Shown piece by piece: positions 1 through 11,828 of a stretch of 64,000 nt of DNA; position 1 is the first letter of the stretch, and each line of letters starts with the position of its first letter. This DNA comes from Arcuatula senhousia. Lineage: Eukaryota; Mollusca; Bivalvia; Mytilida; Mytilidae. The notes below the pieces were generated by a model. That model did not search any database, was not told where the DNA came from, and saw nothing but the letters and a program-made list of their open reading frames with translations. A program made the translations under genes and the position numbers. The stretch is from contig OZ020307.1 in the NCBI GenBank assembly GCA_963971305.1, positions 14,521,501 to 14,585,500 of the forward strand, given 5' to 3'.

Positions 1-1287
1 TATGGACATTGAGAGGGTTCTTCTGGTACTCTGACGTCAGAGAAAAGGCACAACAAGTACTACTGGACCCTATGTCTATAGCTGCTACAACTTGGAAATT
101 CTTTCTACAAATGATATGTCAAATAGATTTAAAATGACGAAAATGCATGTTTGAAACGCACTTGGTGAGCATTTTATCTATAATCTAACGTGAGACCTTG
201 TAAGGCAAAATCATAAAAAACCTAGTGCACGTAGATAGATATACATGTATCCCCAGTTGCATTAAAATAAGCAATCATGTTTTTAACTGAATAGTGGGGT
301 ACGAAATAGTAAGGTGCTCGGATTGCTATAGATTTTGTTAAGACATTAGATTGAACCAGGTTTTATGATAATAAACATCCTTCTGTTGTGACATTAGGGT
401 GAGATGGTAAAATAAACACAACATCATGAGCTGTAAAATATACACACCATATGAATATGAAAAAGTTCAGAAAATAAATTATCTGGAATGGAAATCAAGT
501 CGTCTCTTTTGTCATGCATGTTTGCACTGGATGGAGGCCCCAGTCAAATTTGAAATGCAAATCAAAGAACGATGATGTGTTTACTTAGCTGAAAAGAATC
601 ATATCCTCAAATGTAATACTTTGTTTGCATAAATATTTCGAGCACATTCTACATGTAATGTCGATTGAATTGAAATCTTTGCTTTTATTCCCACCTTATC
701 TATTACCCCTATTACCAGTCTCCGATCTGACCACAGGGACTTGATCCCGTCTATCAATGTTTTGTTAGAGCCAATGTGCGGTACAAAATAAAGTCCCTGT
801 GGTCAAACAAAAACTAGGTTAAAAGTGCTATATTGAAATTCTAATGATACCAGAAGCAGAAGAAAAATGATATAAAACCCAGAAAAAATGATGAAATGCG
901 AAAAATAAATCGGATACAACCTCTATAAATCATCACCCACAAAGTTAATACAATGCAGTGATGACTGCAAAGTCAAACTTTCTTGACAAATTGAGACAGC
1001 CCTGAACGATTTAGCAATTATCAGATGATACCTTTTTCGGTCTATCATAAGTCTCCTAAATTGTCTTGTAATTTCTTCTGCTGTCATAACTGATTTCACC
1101 ACGTTCTTAAATGAAGTATATCTTTTTGGTCTGGGACTTCCATCTACAATAAACCGTGACTCAGTTGGCTGGTATGTTAGCCATGTATGACAAAATCACA
1201 TTTTATATGTTATATTGAAATATACTAAATATCGTTTAAATACATGGCATGACATGCCATAAAAAAAATCCTATGCAAACAAATTAT

Positions 1288-1319
<32 letters not shown>

Positions 1320-4300
1320 ACAAAGTCTTTACTTCATGGAAGTCAAAGCCCCGAAATAAACTTGAGGTCATATAAGACTGAACCACTTACTTGATTAAAA
1401 ATTACCTATCAATATATCGCATTTTTGAATTAAAAAAGATGAAGCAAGTTTCTTTATAAGTTTTCGTAGAAATAAAGTGGGGTATAAGTTACAAGCAATA
1501 TTATATTCAAAATTTATAAGTTATCAGTACTACCAATACAAATGTAATTTGCTGCTTTCTACTATTATTTGAAATATTTAAGTACAAATGTACCTCCTAT
1601 TGCACTTGAACTTGAGGAAATCCCTGAAGCAATGGATATAGAATCTGTATTGTCCCCAGCTTCACTTATTTCATCCTTTAAATTATAAACATTATATCAT
1701 CAAAACTTAAGGTTAATGAGGACACATGTCATGTGATCAAAAAAACCTCAAAATGCAAAAAAAACCCAAACAAGTGCAATGTCAATAAGAATATCAAACT
1801 TGTGTTTAACAGTTTCATTTGTTAAAACCAAATCAAAATAAATTAGTTATTAAGAAATAAATTTATTAATTAATACAATGCATAAATATGAAACTATTGT
1901 CTCAAACAGATACTTTACATCTGATAACTCGGGTCTAGACGTATCTCTGATTTCCTCTAAAGTAGACATCCATCTGTCGGCTTCGTCTTCATCTTCGGCT
2001 GTAAAATTGGGGAAGACGATTGCAAGTGAAAGAAAAATTGTTCAGAAATACTTTACAATACCTTTTAAAGCCAATTACAAAATTAATAATTTTACTAGGA
2101 CCAGATCTAGAGTAGAGTATCTTTTCGCATACTACACTATGTTTTTGTTTTTGTATGTCTTGTATTATTTATACATTTGAAACGATATGATGTAATGTCT
2201 ATAAGCTGTATTGCTTTTGAAATAAAGTATTATTTAATTATCAGATTCTTCTGCGCGTTAAAGTTATCACCACAAATGTAAGTGGTAGGGTATGACAATT
2301 TAACAATCATCACATTCTCTATTATTCTGCAATGCATAGATGAGGCATTCCCAATGTGGTATTACATGTGTGACAACCGTTAATGAATAAAAGTTTCAAA
2401 GATTAAAAGTTTTTTTTGAATTACATGGACTCATAATTAATTCAATATGAAACAGTATTGTTTAATACTACTAGAAGAACATCTTTATCCATTTAGATCA
2501 TTAAGTTAAATTTCAAAATATATTTAAAACTTCAAAATTTAAAAATCTAGAAAAGATTCTTTGCCATTTAATTACGTCTGATTTACAGATGGAAAGATTC
2601 ATATTAGCATAACGGTTGTTGTTATTGTATTTTGCAACCATAAAATATATTTTGTTTCACACTTTGAAGATAAAATGACTTAAGCGTGACTTTATTCATT
2701 TATTTCACAATCTAAAAAAATCATTACAATTACGGTTGTTACAAGTGTGTCGTTAAGGTTTAAAGTTTTATATTAAAGTTATTTCAAATCAAAACTTCGG
2801 TGTCCAAAGACATACCTGATTGCGAATAGGAATAAAAGTCCTAGGCCAGGCTATGATTGCTAGACTGTAATACGGAAAGCCTAATCTAGGACAAAATGTG
2901 GCTATCATTTGCTCAAAACAAAGCAACAGATGACATCTTAAGATGCCGTAAGATGTCTCCTTGTGGTCACGCATATGTATAGTAAACATAACCGCTATCC
3001 ACAGTTTTAATTTCATTTTTGTGTACAAAATATCATCCCACACTTTCAATCTGATTTATTCTTGGGTTGAAAATCGAGTTTTGGAAACTATTCAACAAGT
3101 AAAATTAATATTCACGATGAACCAATTACCTTTGAAAGAAAACTTTTGACCATCATCAGAAATGACCCTAAACCTGAGTTCATCACGCCTCACAATATCG
3201 GCTATCTGTAACAAAAATATCTTACTTGTATAAATATTCTTATGAAACAGAGCATTTCTCCTTCATAAACTTTTAATCGATCTTTTAACAATACGAAAGG
3301 AACTAGAAAAACTGATCAGCAGCTCACAAATAAATACCCCCGCCCCAAATATCTATCAGAAGAAATTTAAAACAAGAGGTGCACATCTAGATTATTTAAT
3401 TATTATAATAAAGATTGTGTGAAAGTTTCATGAAAATCAATAAAAAGGGTTGTAGGAGGAGTTGCGGATAAGGGAAGGGTACATGTACCCTCTTGTAGTC
3501 GAATGGCTTTGTCCATGTTTTGCTTTTGGAAACCCCAAATGTCATTTTGATCAAAGTTTTAAATAGAAAGTGCATATCTTCATGATTTTGTGATAAAAGT
3601 TGTGTGAAAGTTTCATTAAAATCTATCAAGGGTTTTAGGAGTAAAAACGGATAAGCGATGGGTACCCCTTTTGTTGTCAAACAGCTGTCCATGTTTCGCT
3701 ATGGTAAACCCCCGAAATTTCTTTATGTTCAAATTTTGGAATAATGTAAAGTGAACATCTACATTATGTCACAAAGATTGTGTAAAAGTTTCTTAAAAAT
3801 CCATCAAGGGGTTTATGATAAAAAAAAATGGTTTCCCTGAGGTGTTACGGAAGGACGGAAGGACATCCCTATCACCATATAACCCCAATTTTTCAAGCAG
3901 GGGTATAAAAATCTGACATCTTTGACATGAAGAGTAAATTAATAAAAAAAAACCATCCCATCCAATACCCACACTTCTGTCAGAAAGATTTTACTGTCTA
4001 GTCTTATTTTATAAGCATGCATAAATTTATGAATGACATTTATAAATAAAATTATTTTGTCAAGGTTGGCCATATTTTGGTATTAGTTGATTTTAGGTCT
4101 TATATTTATAAATATAAGCATATACTACTAAATCAGATTGATATTTTAGCCCAGCGTATGGCACTTACTGATATTTTAAGTTTTCCTTTGGGAGGCTCTG
4201 TCATATCTTCTGGTTCGTTCTAAAATAAAAACGTCAAAACCATGACAATAAAAAAATTCTAAAATAAAATATGATCGATTGATTACTTAATTGGTGTGTG

Positions 4301-4641
4301 TTGTCAGGTAAGAACGACTTCGAACAAATACTGGTAGTTTGAAGAAACAAAAAATCAGTCTGCCAATAGGCAGAAATTAAGGTGGACCATAGTTTTAAAA
4401 ATGCATGTTTAATAAGAAGTCATAAGAAAGAGCAAACGTATTAGTGGTTACACGTACATACTGCAGGAGTTGCAAACTTTTATTTTGTGCTGCATTCGTA
4501 TACATGAAGCGTCAGTTGAAGGATCGTTTTGTATGTTTACCTCGTAATATTTGAGATATCCATCGAAAGTTAGAACAACCCATCTTTCTTGGTACCCTCG
4601 AAATATCGAAGTCCACTTCTTTAAAGCACCCTCCATACCTT
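1..4641 (-). CDS. PH domain fused to HSPA12-type Hsp70 ATPase domain, 3' part off the window
   Basis: Seven exons are read on the minus strand: 4641-4541, 4219-4169, 3205-3130, 1998-1919, 1675-1594, 1143-1032 and 104 to below 1. All borders are AG/GT and all codon phases agree (0,0,1,0,1,2). A likely start ATG is at 4636, just inside the first exon; the AG before 4641 suggests a non-coding upstream exon. Exons 1-4 encode a pleckstrin-homology domain: MEGALKKWTSIFRGYQERW opens strand 1, and RWMSTLEEIR gives the C-terminal helix with its invariant Trp. A Ser-rich linker and a basic segment (about residues 102-167) follow. The last exon then starts an actin-fold ATPase, VVAAIDIGSSSTCCAFS, matching the phosphate-1 loop of HSPA12A/B; the canonical Gly-Thr-Thr is Gly-Ser-Ser here. 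PH domains commonly bind phosphoinositides or proteins at membranes; HSPA12 proteins are divergent Hsp70s, greatly expanded in bivalves. The role of the fusion is unknown. Two adjacent genes remain possible, but no stop or start separates the parts. Confidence 0.75.
728..805. repeat. Inverted repeat, 15-bp arms
   Basis: TGACCACAGGGACTT (728-742) is repeated exactly as its reverse complement at 791-805, leaving a 48-nt loop. It lies in the last intron of the PH-HSPA12 gene. It may be the remnant of a small foldback element or form an RNA hairpin in the intron; nothing shows which. Confidence 0.6.
1290..1320. repeat. AGCA tetranucleotide microsatellite
   Basis: About seven tandem AGCA/AAGC units sit in the intron between exons 5 and 6 of the PH-HSPA12 gene. 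Confidence 0.9.
3335..3906 (+). mobile_element. Tandem-core element, ATACCCC family, copy 1
   Basis: Left end ATACCCCCGCCCC is inverted at the right end as GCAGGGGTAT. Between them are about three degenerate units of roughly 180 bp. Each carries 'GTGTGAAAGTTTCAT.AAAATC.AT.AA' followed by a G-rich stretch and TACCC. A GGAAGGACGGAAGGAC stretch precedes the right end. No coding capacity; short ORFs through it are artefacts of the repeat. It lies in the second intron of the PH-HSPA12 gene, antisense to it. A related copy is at 39913-40347. Confidence 0.7.
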
Positions 4642-5130
4642 CTGAAATATAGATCGAAAGATAACGATATAACAGCTTGACACTCGCCAAAAACAACTTT
4701 TTGGTATTTATAAATTAGCAGACAGTCAGGAGTGGGTCTAGCATAAGTAGTTATAAACTGCTGTCGATAAGGTGTTACTCTTCGAACTTTTCTTAATTTG
4801 AGGATTTAACGTCTACCCCAGTCAGGAACTTTTTTATCCTCTTCGCTCTCCACAAGGGGTTTTTACCGACATCAACTATTTTGTAAAAGCCACTGGGTGA
4901 CGGTCGATAGCTGCTCCTGATGGACAAGAGGTTCTAGAGGGCAATCACTAGCCATGTAAATCTGAAATTGTCTTTGAAATGTCAGAATATCATATCAAAA
5001 TTCAAAACGGTTTGCAAGAAATTCTACTTAATAATACTTTTGATGATACCTTCAAGTTTTTAATTTGTTTTGATTTCGCCTATCATACTCAAAATCTTAT
5101 TTAGTCATTTAGTTTGTAATTGATTTACGC
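4642..5130. other. No recognised gene; expected upstream region of the PH-HSPA12 gene
   Basis: The stretch upstream of the first recognised coding exon should hold the 5'UTR intron, and the promoter may be here or further right. I cannot identify a TATA box or first exon with confidence. Part of 4830-4930 looks like old dispersed repeat. Confidence 0.4.
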
Positions 5131-5570
5131 CCAAGCAGCGCGATTTCGGCTATATGCGGGTGGTTAACATGAATTTTTTTTTTACAATGAACAAAAAATG
5201 ATAATGATAAAGTGGAGGAAAAGGGGACACAAGGCCAATCGGGGAGATTGATGGGTAGGTACGGGCAATTAAGCCTCCCGCATGGCGATACTACGGGTCC
5301 TACTCTTACTGAGACTTAACGTGCGAGGAATGTGACATTTTTTCCAACACGGTGTGCCACTATGGTAAAGCACTCAGGTTTTCCTCTTTATATCCTGATG
5401 ACCTCGGCTTTCGTTATGACAGGACTGTCCCATTCAAGCACCTGGAGCACACATCCCATTCGCTTTGTGGGCAAAGCGGCCTGATCCGATGTCTGATTTC
5501 TGAGCCCTCTTTAGTGGACTTTTACCGACAAGCTTAGCGCCGCAGCGGGCCTATTTGCCACCCGAAACCA
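5130..5570 (-). mobile_element. SINE-like dispersed repeat, copy 1 (reverse)
   Basis: Reverse-oriented copy of the roughly 480-bp repeat also seen at 8155-8680, 55526-55640 and 60140-60600. Shared blocks include the 3' end reading GCTTGGGCGTAAA on the minus strand, the CGTTAAGTCTC/GAGGAACGTGACA block, AACACGGTG, and AAAGTCCACTAAAGAG. No ORF of its own. The tetranucleotide tail seen in other copies points to retrotransposition; the family name is not known to me. Confidence 0.65.
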
Positions 5571-6930
5571 GCACGGGTCTTCTCGAAATCTAGCGTATGA
5601 ACTAAATATACCGTTTTATCTATGGCCAAATAAATCTTATCTATGATACACTTATAGTAATATTGCATGTATTTAAAAAAAAGTTTGCGCATTAGCATTC
5701 GTTTACTGTCTCTAAAGAAATTTCTCACAAAAGAAACACTGTGAACAAGTTATAAAGTTAAATCCATTCTCATCTCTAGTATAAATCAACATACTGTCCA
5801 TTACGACAATATGTAGTACAACCTGACACTATTGATATACCCTTACAAGTCGACCTTGGACATGCAGGTTTCACTTGAAAGACCATGAAAAAAATAACAT
5901 ATTATAGTTTTGAATATTTGTTATTAGTCATTGCACATGTTGTAAGAGAGGATATATTCCCGTTATCAAACCTTGTTTACTCAATTATAAAATTTAAAAT
6001 GCAAAATAGATAGTATGTGTAAATTATATAAAAATAAACATAAACACAACATACCACTTAAAGTAGTATAATCATTGCATAACATTAATGCATATGAAAA
6101 CCATTATAAATGAAGATGTATAAATTTATAGTAAATTCATACCTAGTTAACATACATGTACAAGAAAACACTCACCTTGTTTCGGTTTTAATGAATGACT
6201 AAATTTATATCAACAACGTTTGTTACTCAGCATATTTATTGATGAAGTCCTATATCTTACACACTCTTTTTATAACATGCTTAAATCATCATGTTAATAA
6301 GTTCCTTGTTTATGTTATAGATTTCTAGCACGCACAGTAGAAGTTATTGATTGCCAATCGACAGACAAATGGGGAAACTAGAGAATTTTTTACTCTCCAA
6401 GGTTAAAAATAAGGTCGAGATATTTTATAGTTTGTCATATTAACTGTAGTGTAACGGACAATGCTTTAAAGTATGTTTAAATATCTATAAAATGTCAATA
6501 CTATTGAGTAAACTCGCTATCTTTTTTTCAAATTTCCTAATTTGTTTTGTGTTGTATTTCTACTACACCACAGTGTACTATATATACATGCAACATATGC
6601 ATAATCGTTAAAACATGTTCAGTGATAATTATTTGTGCTATGCATTGTACTTAGTGCCTTTCCCTTTACCTTACCAATGTTACCGAGCTCACGATATATA
6701 CCCCACTTCTTTTGGACATCAGGGCAATAATTGCCTACATTCAGCCTATATCATCTTTTCCTTGATATATTCTTCGGTCTTATCAGTATTCCTACGAGCA
6801 CCATGTATGCAGACAGACGGACATACAAACCATACAGACATGCAGGGTGATACAAATTGATATAATTAAACAATCGTATTTTTCAACAGGGGAAGCTTTA
6901 AAACATCACTTCTCTTTGGGCACCCTTTAC
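5571..6930. other. No gene recognised
   Basis: AT-rich non-coding stretch. At 6805-6845 there is a short CAGACAGACGGACATAC run like the hinge of the tandem-core elements, after ATATACCCCAC at 6697-6707. This may be a decayed member of that group. ORFs here are short and show no recognisable protein. Confidence 0.5.
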
Positions 6931-7130
6931 TTGAACAAATAACATGGAAGTGGTGAATCCAGGGGGTGTTCCGGGGTTCCAACCAGCCTTTTCTTCGAAG
7001 CGTCTGAAATTCCCTTTTTCGTCGTTAGTGGACAGTACGTGGACCCCCTTTCAAAACATTTCTGGATCCGCCTCGGTATTGACTCTACTTGGAAGAACTT
7101 CAGAATCCCCTTTTCATTTTATAAGCTACA

Positions 7131-8063
7131 ATGATGGCGGTTCAGATTGAAACGTTGGGCTTTGTTCGTGCGACCATGCAGGCTAAAATGTTCTCAAATT
7201 TTGTCAAAAGGAGTATATATATATATCACCTCTCTCTCTTTGAGCACCCTTACAGTCAGGCTCTTAGAGTTAGACGTATCTGTTCCGATGAACAAACATC
7301 TTCTCGGCGCCTCAAGAAATTACATGATCATCTTCGAAAAAGGGGCTATAAACGTAATACTTTCAAAGAAGGGTTTAACAAGGCTAATTCTCAACCTAGA
7401 GCGGAACTACTGGAATATGAACAAAAGAAAAACACAAAAAGGGTACCCTGTGTCCTCACGTACCATTCATGTTTAAGACACAGTTCTAGCATCATCCTTC
7501 GACACTGGTCATCAGTCGAAAAGAGTTCCAATCTGTCCAAGATCTTTCCTGAGCCTCCCATGGTTGTGTTCAAACAACCTGACAGTCTTAAAACCCATCT
7601 GGTTCTAGCTGAAATCGGTTCTAAATCTGTTCAGTCCGGTATGAACCGTCCCTGCGGAGACAAACGCTGCAAATGCTGCAAACACATTAAAAATTCGTCA
7701 ATATTCCACAGTAAGACCACCCGCAAAACTTACAGAATCTTTTGTGATGTCAATTGCAAGAGTGCTAACGTGATCTACTTGCTCGAATGCACTACATGTG
7801 GTCTCCAGTATGTTGGCGAATCTAAACAGCATTTCAACAGACGTCTGAACGGACACAGAAGTGATCTGAAAACTAAACCAGAGCTTCCGGTCAGTCAGCA
7901 CTTTAGACTGCCATGTCACAATCTGAACGACTTCCACGACATGAAGGTACTAATCATCGAACATAACCATGCGTGGAAAGACTCAGAAAGAGAGGCCCGG
8001 AAAAGTTTTTGGATACAAGAACTAGGAGTCTTACATCCTAATGGAATTAATAAGATAAAATAG
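7131..8063 (+). pseudogene. Penelope-like element: C-terminal RT thumb plus GIY-YIG endonuclease, 5'-truncated
   Basis: One open frame of 310 codons ends at TAG 8061-8063. Residues from about 40 (SQALRVRRICSDEQ...) resemble the region after the reverse-transcriptase palm in Penelope-like elements. A Cys cluster follows (CGDKRCKCCKHI, residues ~182-193). Then comes a GIY-YIG nuclease: VIYLLECTTCGLQYVGES gives the GIY and YIG-like strands, HFNRRLNGHRSDL carries the catalytic Arg, and a later acidic residue lies in FWIQELG. The RT catalytic core is missing upstream, so this is a 5'-truncated copy unable to move alone; the ATG is simply the first in the open frame. The frame is uninterrupted, so the insertion is fairly young. 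In this family the endonuclease nicks target DNA and the RT primes on it. Assignment to Penelope-like elements is firm; the subgroup is not. Confidence 0.85.
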
Positions 8064-8154
8064 TTAAAATTTTCAACATCATTATCTCACAGTTATTCTT
8101 CAGTTTTTATTTCTTTACATAAAATTTTAATCATGTGTTTTAACGATCAGTTAA

Positions 8155-8680
8155 CATCGCCCCGTGTGGATTCCGGGTGGCGAATAGTCCCACAGCAGCG
8201 CTAAGCTTGTCGGTAAAAGTCCACTAAAGAGCGCTCAGAAACCTGACATCGGGTAAGGCCGCTTTGCCCACAAAGCGACTGGGATGTGTGCCCCAGGTTG
8301 TTGAATGGGGCAGCCCTGACATCGAGAGATGCGGGGTCGTCAGGCGATAATGCGGAAAACCTGACCGCAAACAATAGTGGTGCACCGTGTTGGGAAAAAT
8401 GTCACGTTCCTCGCACGTTAAAGAATCCTGCTGCATGTTTCGGTAAGAGTAGGACCCGTAGGATCCCCATGCAGAAGGCTAAATTTCCCGACGCTACCCA
8501 TCACTCCTTTTTTCCAGTGGTAGTAAAAACTCTCTTACCCGATTGGCCTTTTGTCCCCATTTCCTCCACTTCATCATCATTTCATGTTCATTGTATCACC
8601 ACTTTCATGTTCATCTCCCGGATATAGCCGAAATCGTGTTGCTTGGGAGTAAAGCAATAACTAACTAACTAACTATATAA
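8155..8680 (+). mobile_element. SINE-like dispersed repeat, copy 2, with CTAA tail
   Basis: Starts near CCCCGTGTGGATTCCGG. It contains AAAGTCCACTAAAGAGCGCT, CGCTTTGCCCACAAAGCG, CACGTTCCTCGCACGTTAAAG and CATCATCATTTCATGTTCA. It ends GTTGCTTGGGAGTAAAG, then AATAACTAACTAACTAACT. The simple-repeat 3' tail is typical of retroposed SINEs. It is 90 bp behind the Penelope-like frame and inverted relative to the copy at 5130-5570, so the two copies bracket that element. Confidence 0.7.
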
Positions 8681-9349
8681 TTAATCAGTTAACATCAAGT
8701 TCAAGATCATTCGCCATCTACTTGTTTATAATTTAACACCTGTAGTGAGTAGATTTCAGGATCTATCACGATTTAATTCAGTCACTGGCACTTCATATAT
8801 GACCCTCCCTTTATATAAACGCTTTATGTATACCAGTGGGTAAAAAATTTGGATAGTATAAAACGGGTACCTTTAAACTGAGAAACGCAATCGAAACGCA
8901 ACGAAACGAAACGCAACGAAACGAAACCAAATACAACGAAACGAAACGAAACGAAATACGAAAAAAACGAAATATAACGAAACAAAATAAAACAAAACGA
9001 AATTTTACGTTCTTTAAACTGTTGGAATAAAACTAACGAATTAGGATTTTGATTTTATGATATTTTCTTTCTTTAACATTTATAGTTTGTTAAAAAAAAA
9101 CTACCGAAGTCGGTTGACCAATCTTTACTGACAAAGAACAAAAGAAAAAAGGCAAACCCATTCAGGAGAAAGTGAGCAATATTATTGTTTCTGATCGATT
9201 TAACTAGTATAACCCCGCAACAATTTTAATGTGCCTGTCCAAAGCCAGGAAGATGTTTGTAATTGTCGATTTTTTATGTTATTTGTTTTATGTCAAAAAG
9301 GGGGTCTTTCATTGACCCTTTAGGATTCGGCTTGAATCATATGTAGTTA

Positions 9350-9482
9350 TTTCAATCCAGGGCCAATTGTAAAACAGTGAGCAGTGACCGTTGGTTACGT
9401 TGTGGAGTTTTTAAATTGTTGTCAATCATGTTGTAGGTTTTGTCGCGTACACTTATTCCACATATCATTATCTTCTCTGTAA
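9350..9482 (+). repeat. Dispersed repeat with CTTATTCCACATCTCATT motif
   Basis: Shares TTTCAATCCAGGG, GTGACCG.TGGT, TTAAA.TTGTTGT and TGTAGG(T)TTGTGTCGCGTACACTTATTCCACAT-type blocks with 39700-39865. Shorter pieces are at 37102-37152, 38170-38250, 38399-38450, 57035-57075 and, reversed, 51915-51980. Probably a SINE; no ORF. Confidence 0.6.
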
Positions 9483-10194
9483 AATTCACTTTAATGAAAT
9501 GATGGATAAAACAAGTTTTATGAAGCCAAACTTTCCTCTTTTATTGCGATATTTGGGTCTCGAATAGAAGATGAATAAGAAGTTTGAAAGAAGTTTCAGT
9601 TGTGCGACGTTCGCTCTCAGATGACCGGAGGAAAAATTGCACAGCAAGTACCGGTATTCTAACATTGGAGTACATCTACATGCATCAGTATCACGATTTT
9701 GCAAAGACCCGTTTTCTGCATGCACTATACGCGAAGAAAAATGTTTACGAGAACAAAGTACCGAGACCCTTTTTTAAGTTAATATGGTCAGTCTCTCTGG
9801 TACGGCTTCTTAAACTGAAGAGGACAAATGTGACTTTCCCACAAGCCAATAATAACTACATGTATTTGTTGTAATCCAAAAATCGTTAATATTACAATTG
9901 ATTCGATACTGCAGAACTTGCAGGACTTAGATGGATTTTTTCTGCAGAGCGAAACGTCTGACACAAAAATTGCATACACAAGGTTATTTTGCACATTGGT
10001 TGTTGTCCTAACTGAAGAAATTCGTCGGAAGACATCATGCGCTCTTAAACGAAGATGGGATTTCTATTTCTCAGATGAGTGCTGATGTTGGTTTGACTTT
10101 AGGTTTTTGTTTTATTTCCCATTTCGGGTTTTACACGCTGAATTGTCCCTTGTCAATACGACGGGTGTGCTATAGATGCAGTAACTGCTTACTC

Positions 10195-10390
10195 TTTCGG
10201 AGCCCTGAGTTTACTCTTGTTCGACTCAACTTGTGTTCGCATTGTTGATTGCTGTTCAGTTGATTTTATGTTTCTATGTTTCGTGTTTCTTCGTTCTGTT
10301 CACCTTTACTGGTTTTGTCGTTGCCTTTCGAACTTTTGATATTTGAATGCCCAATCGGTACCTCTTTGCTCCCCATGTCAACCTTTTCTT
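10195..10390 (+). repeat. Dispersed repeat shared with 22436-22622
   Basis: GAGTTTACTCTTGTTCGACT, TGTTGATTG.T.TTCAGT, TTTTG.C.TTTC.TTCG.TC, the ACTTTTGATATT segment and GG(T)ACCTC occur in the same order at 22436-22622. Non-coding; class unknown. Confidence 0.6.
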
Positions 10391-10924
10391 AGTTTAAGTG
10401 TCGACTTAGAATGTCAGAAACCAGACCAGACGCGTTTTTACAAAATATATAAATAATTTGCTTTTAATGAATTAAGATAACATGGTGATAATGAGATGTG
10501 GAATAAGTGCTTGTGACACTACCAATATGAATCAGCGGCAAAAAAAAAACCATCTTCTTTGCAGAAAAAACAATATGAATACGACCAGTACAAACATAAG
10601 CTCTGACCGTTATGATAAGTTTGGACATTATTTTACAATCAGATAGTTTTAAAGGCATTTCAGGCGAAGAGTCAGCACGTTAATAACAAAAACATTCTAA
10701 AATCTAGTTACAGTGACAGTGCATTTTCTTTCTTCTTATTGGCAAGTTGAATTTGAATGAATATAAACGATAAATGTTCAATTGAACAAGAGAGAACCTG
10801 AAATAAAGACAAATAGAAAGAACGAGTCTTAGGGGAGCTTTTAAGAAAAAACTTACAACTTTAACTGTTACTGCCAACTAGCATATCTATCAAGTACCGG
10901 AATCTTGGTTATATCGGTACCGGT

Positions 10925-11010
10925 ATTAAAATACAACAAAGTTCATGACAACTAATTTTGCTACGCTTGACGCGCGTTTCACCGATGGTCAAGCTTACTA
11001 AAATCCGTCA
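10925..11010 (-). repeat. Decayed retrozyme monomer fragment (reverse)
   Basis: On the minus strand it reads GAAACGCGCGTCAAGCGTAGC, then a block close to AAAATTTATTGTCTGGAAC and TTTGTTGT. This matches the hammerhead 3' half and the following segment of the array at 58435-59430. The CTGATGA half is not recognisable, so the ribozyme should be dead. Confidence 0.6.
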
Positions 11011-11828
11011 GTTAAATCTGGAATACAATTAGGCCAGCATCCGAAGGTTTAACCATGCAAAGCTACAAGGGCTAAGTACATCAAATCTACAAATGTAATA
11101 CCGCTTTACAGGCGGAAGGTATGTAGTGATGTTTAGTTCGGTCCGCCCGTCACAACACTCTCTTTTTTGTTATCAGTAAATCATAGACATCATTTGCTTA
11201 AAAATCCGTACGTACTATTCCATAATGATTTTGCTGACCTCTAAAAAACACGGGGAATTTCGGGCTATTGTTAGGTATGGAAATATGATTGTACAGTCCG
11301 AAACAATTTACTTATGCATGATTTGAATACAAGATAAGAAAAATATAAGTAAATAATAGACTACTATCTAATTCTAAACTGTTGTCTGCCATTTTCTCCT
11401 ACTGTCATTTTCCTTGTTAAATCATACAACGTTAAATTTTTTTCTGACAGTCGTCAGATTTCAAATTGTTAATGGTCGGCAATAAGATATATGCATTTCT
11501 TAGACCAGCGATTTCTCAAAAACACAAAACAAAGTTAAAAAACATAAATTTTCGATATTCGACATTTACAAGACTAGATGGTGATAACCAATGCAAATGG
11601 GATTAAATTTTTATAAAAATAAAGTCAACAAATAATTTTTCGTTACATTTTATAAAATTTTGTTTCGTTTCGTTAAATTTCGTTTCGTCATTTTTCGTTT
11701 CGTTTAGTTATATTTCGTTTCGTTTCGTTGTATTTCGTTTCGTTTCGTTGCGTTGCGTTTCGTTTCGTTGCGTTTCGTTTCGTTGCGTTTCGATTGCGTT
11801 TCTCAGTTTAAAGGTACCCGTATAAAAC

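Larger units (their letters stand above)
8865..11819. mobile_element. Non-autonomous foldback DNA transposon with CGAAA-rich terminal inverted repeats
   Basis: The ends GGGTACCTTTAAACTGAGAA (from 8865) and its reverse complement (to 11819) are followed inward by long runs of ACGAAACGAAACG and CGTTTCGTTTCGT. This gives terminal inverted repeats of roughly 145-180 bp built from a pentamer. The element is flanked by a perfect 9-bp duplication GTATAAAAC (8856-8864 and 11820-11828), so its limits are exact: 2955 bp. A 9-bp duplication with long inverted ends fits MULE/Foldback-type elements by family knowledge. The interior has no transposase frame and contains older repeats (9350-9482, 10195-10390, 10925-11010). 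Confidence 0.88.

Noticed and set aside
3396..3692. 98-codon minus frame
   Set aside because: Lies wholly in the tandem units of the ATACCCC element; two similar halves of the translation reflect the DNA repeat.
5352..5537. Plus frame in the SINE-like copy, and the similar frames at 8224-8627 and 55368-55779
   Set aside because: All are chance frames through the same non-coding dispersed repeat.
6944..7150. 68-codon plus frame before the Penelope-like region
   Set aside because: No similarity to the RT part of Penelope-like elements and no support beyond being open.
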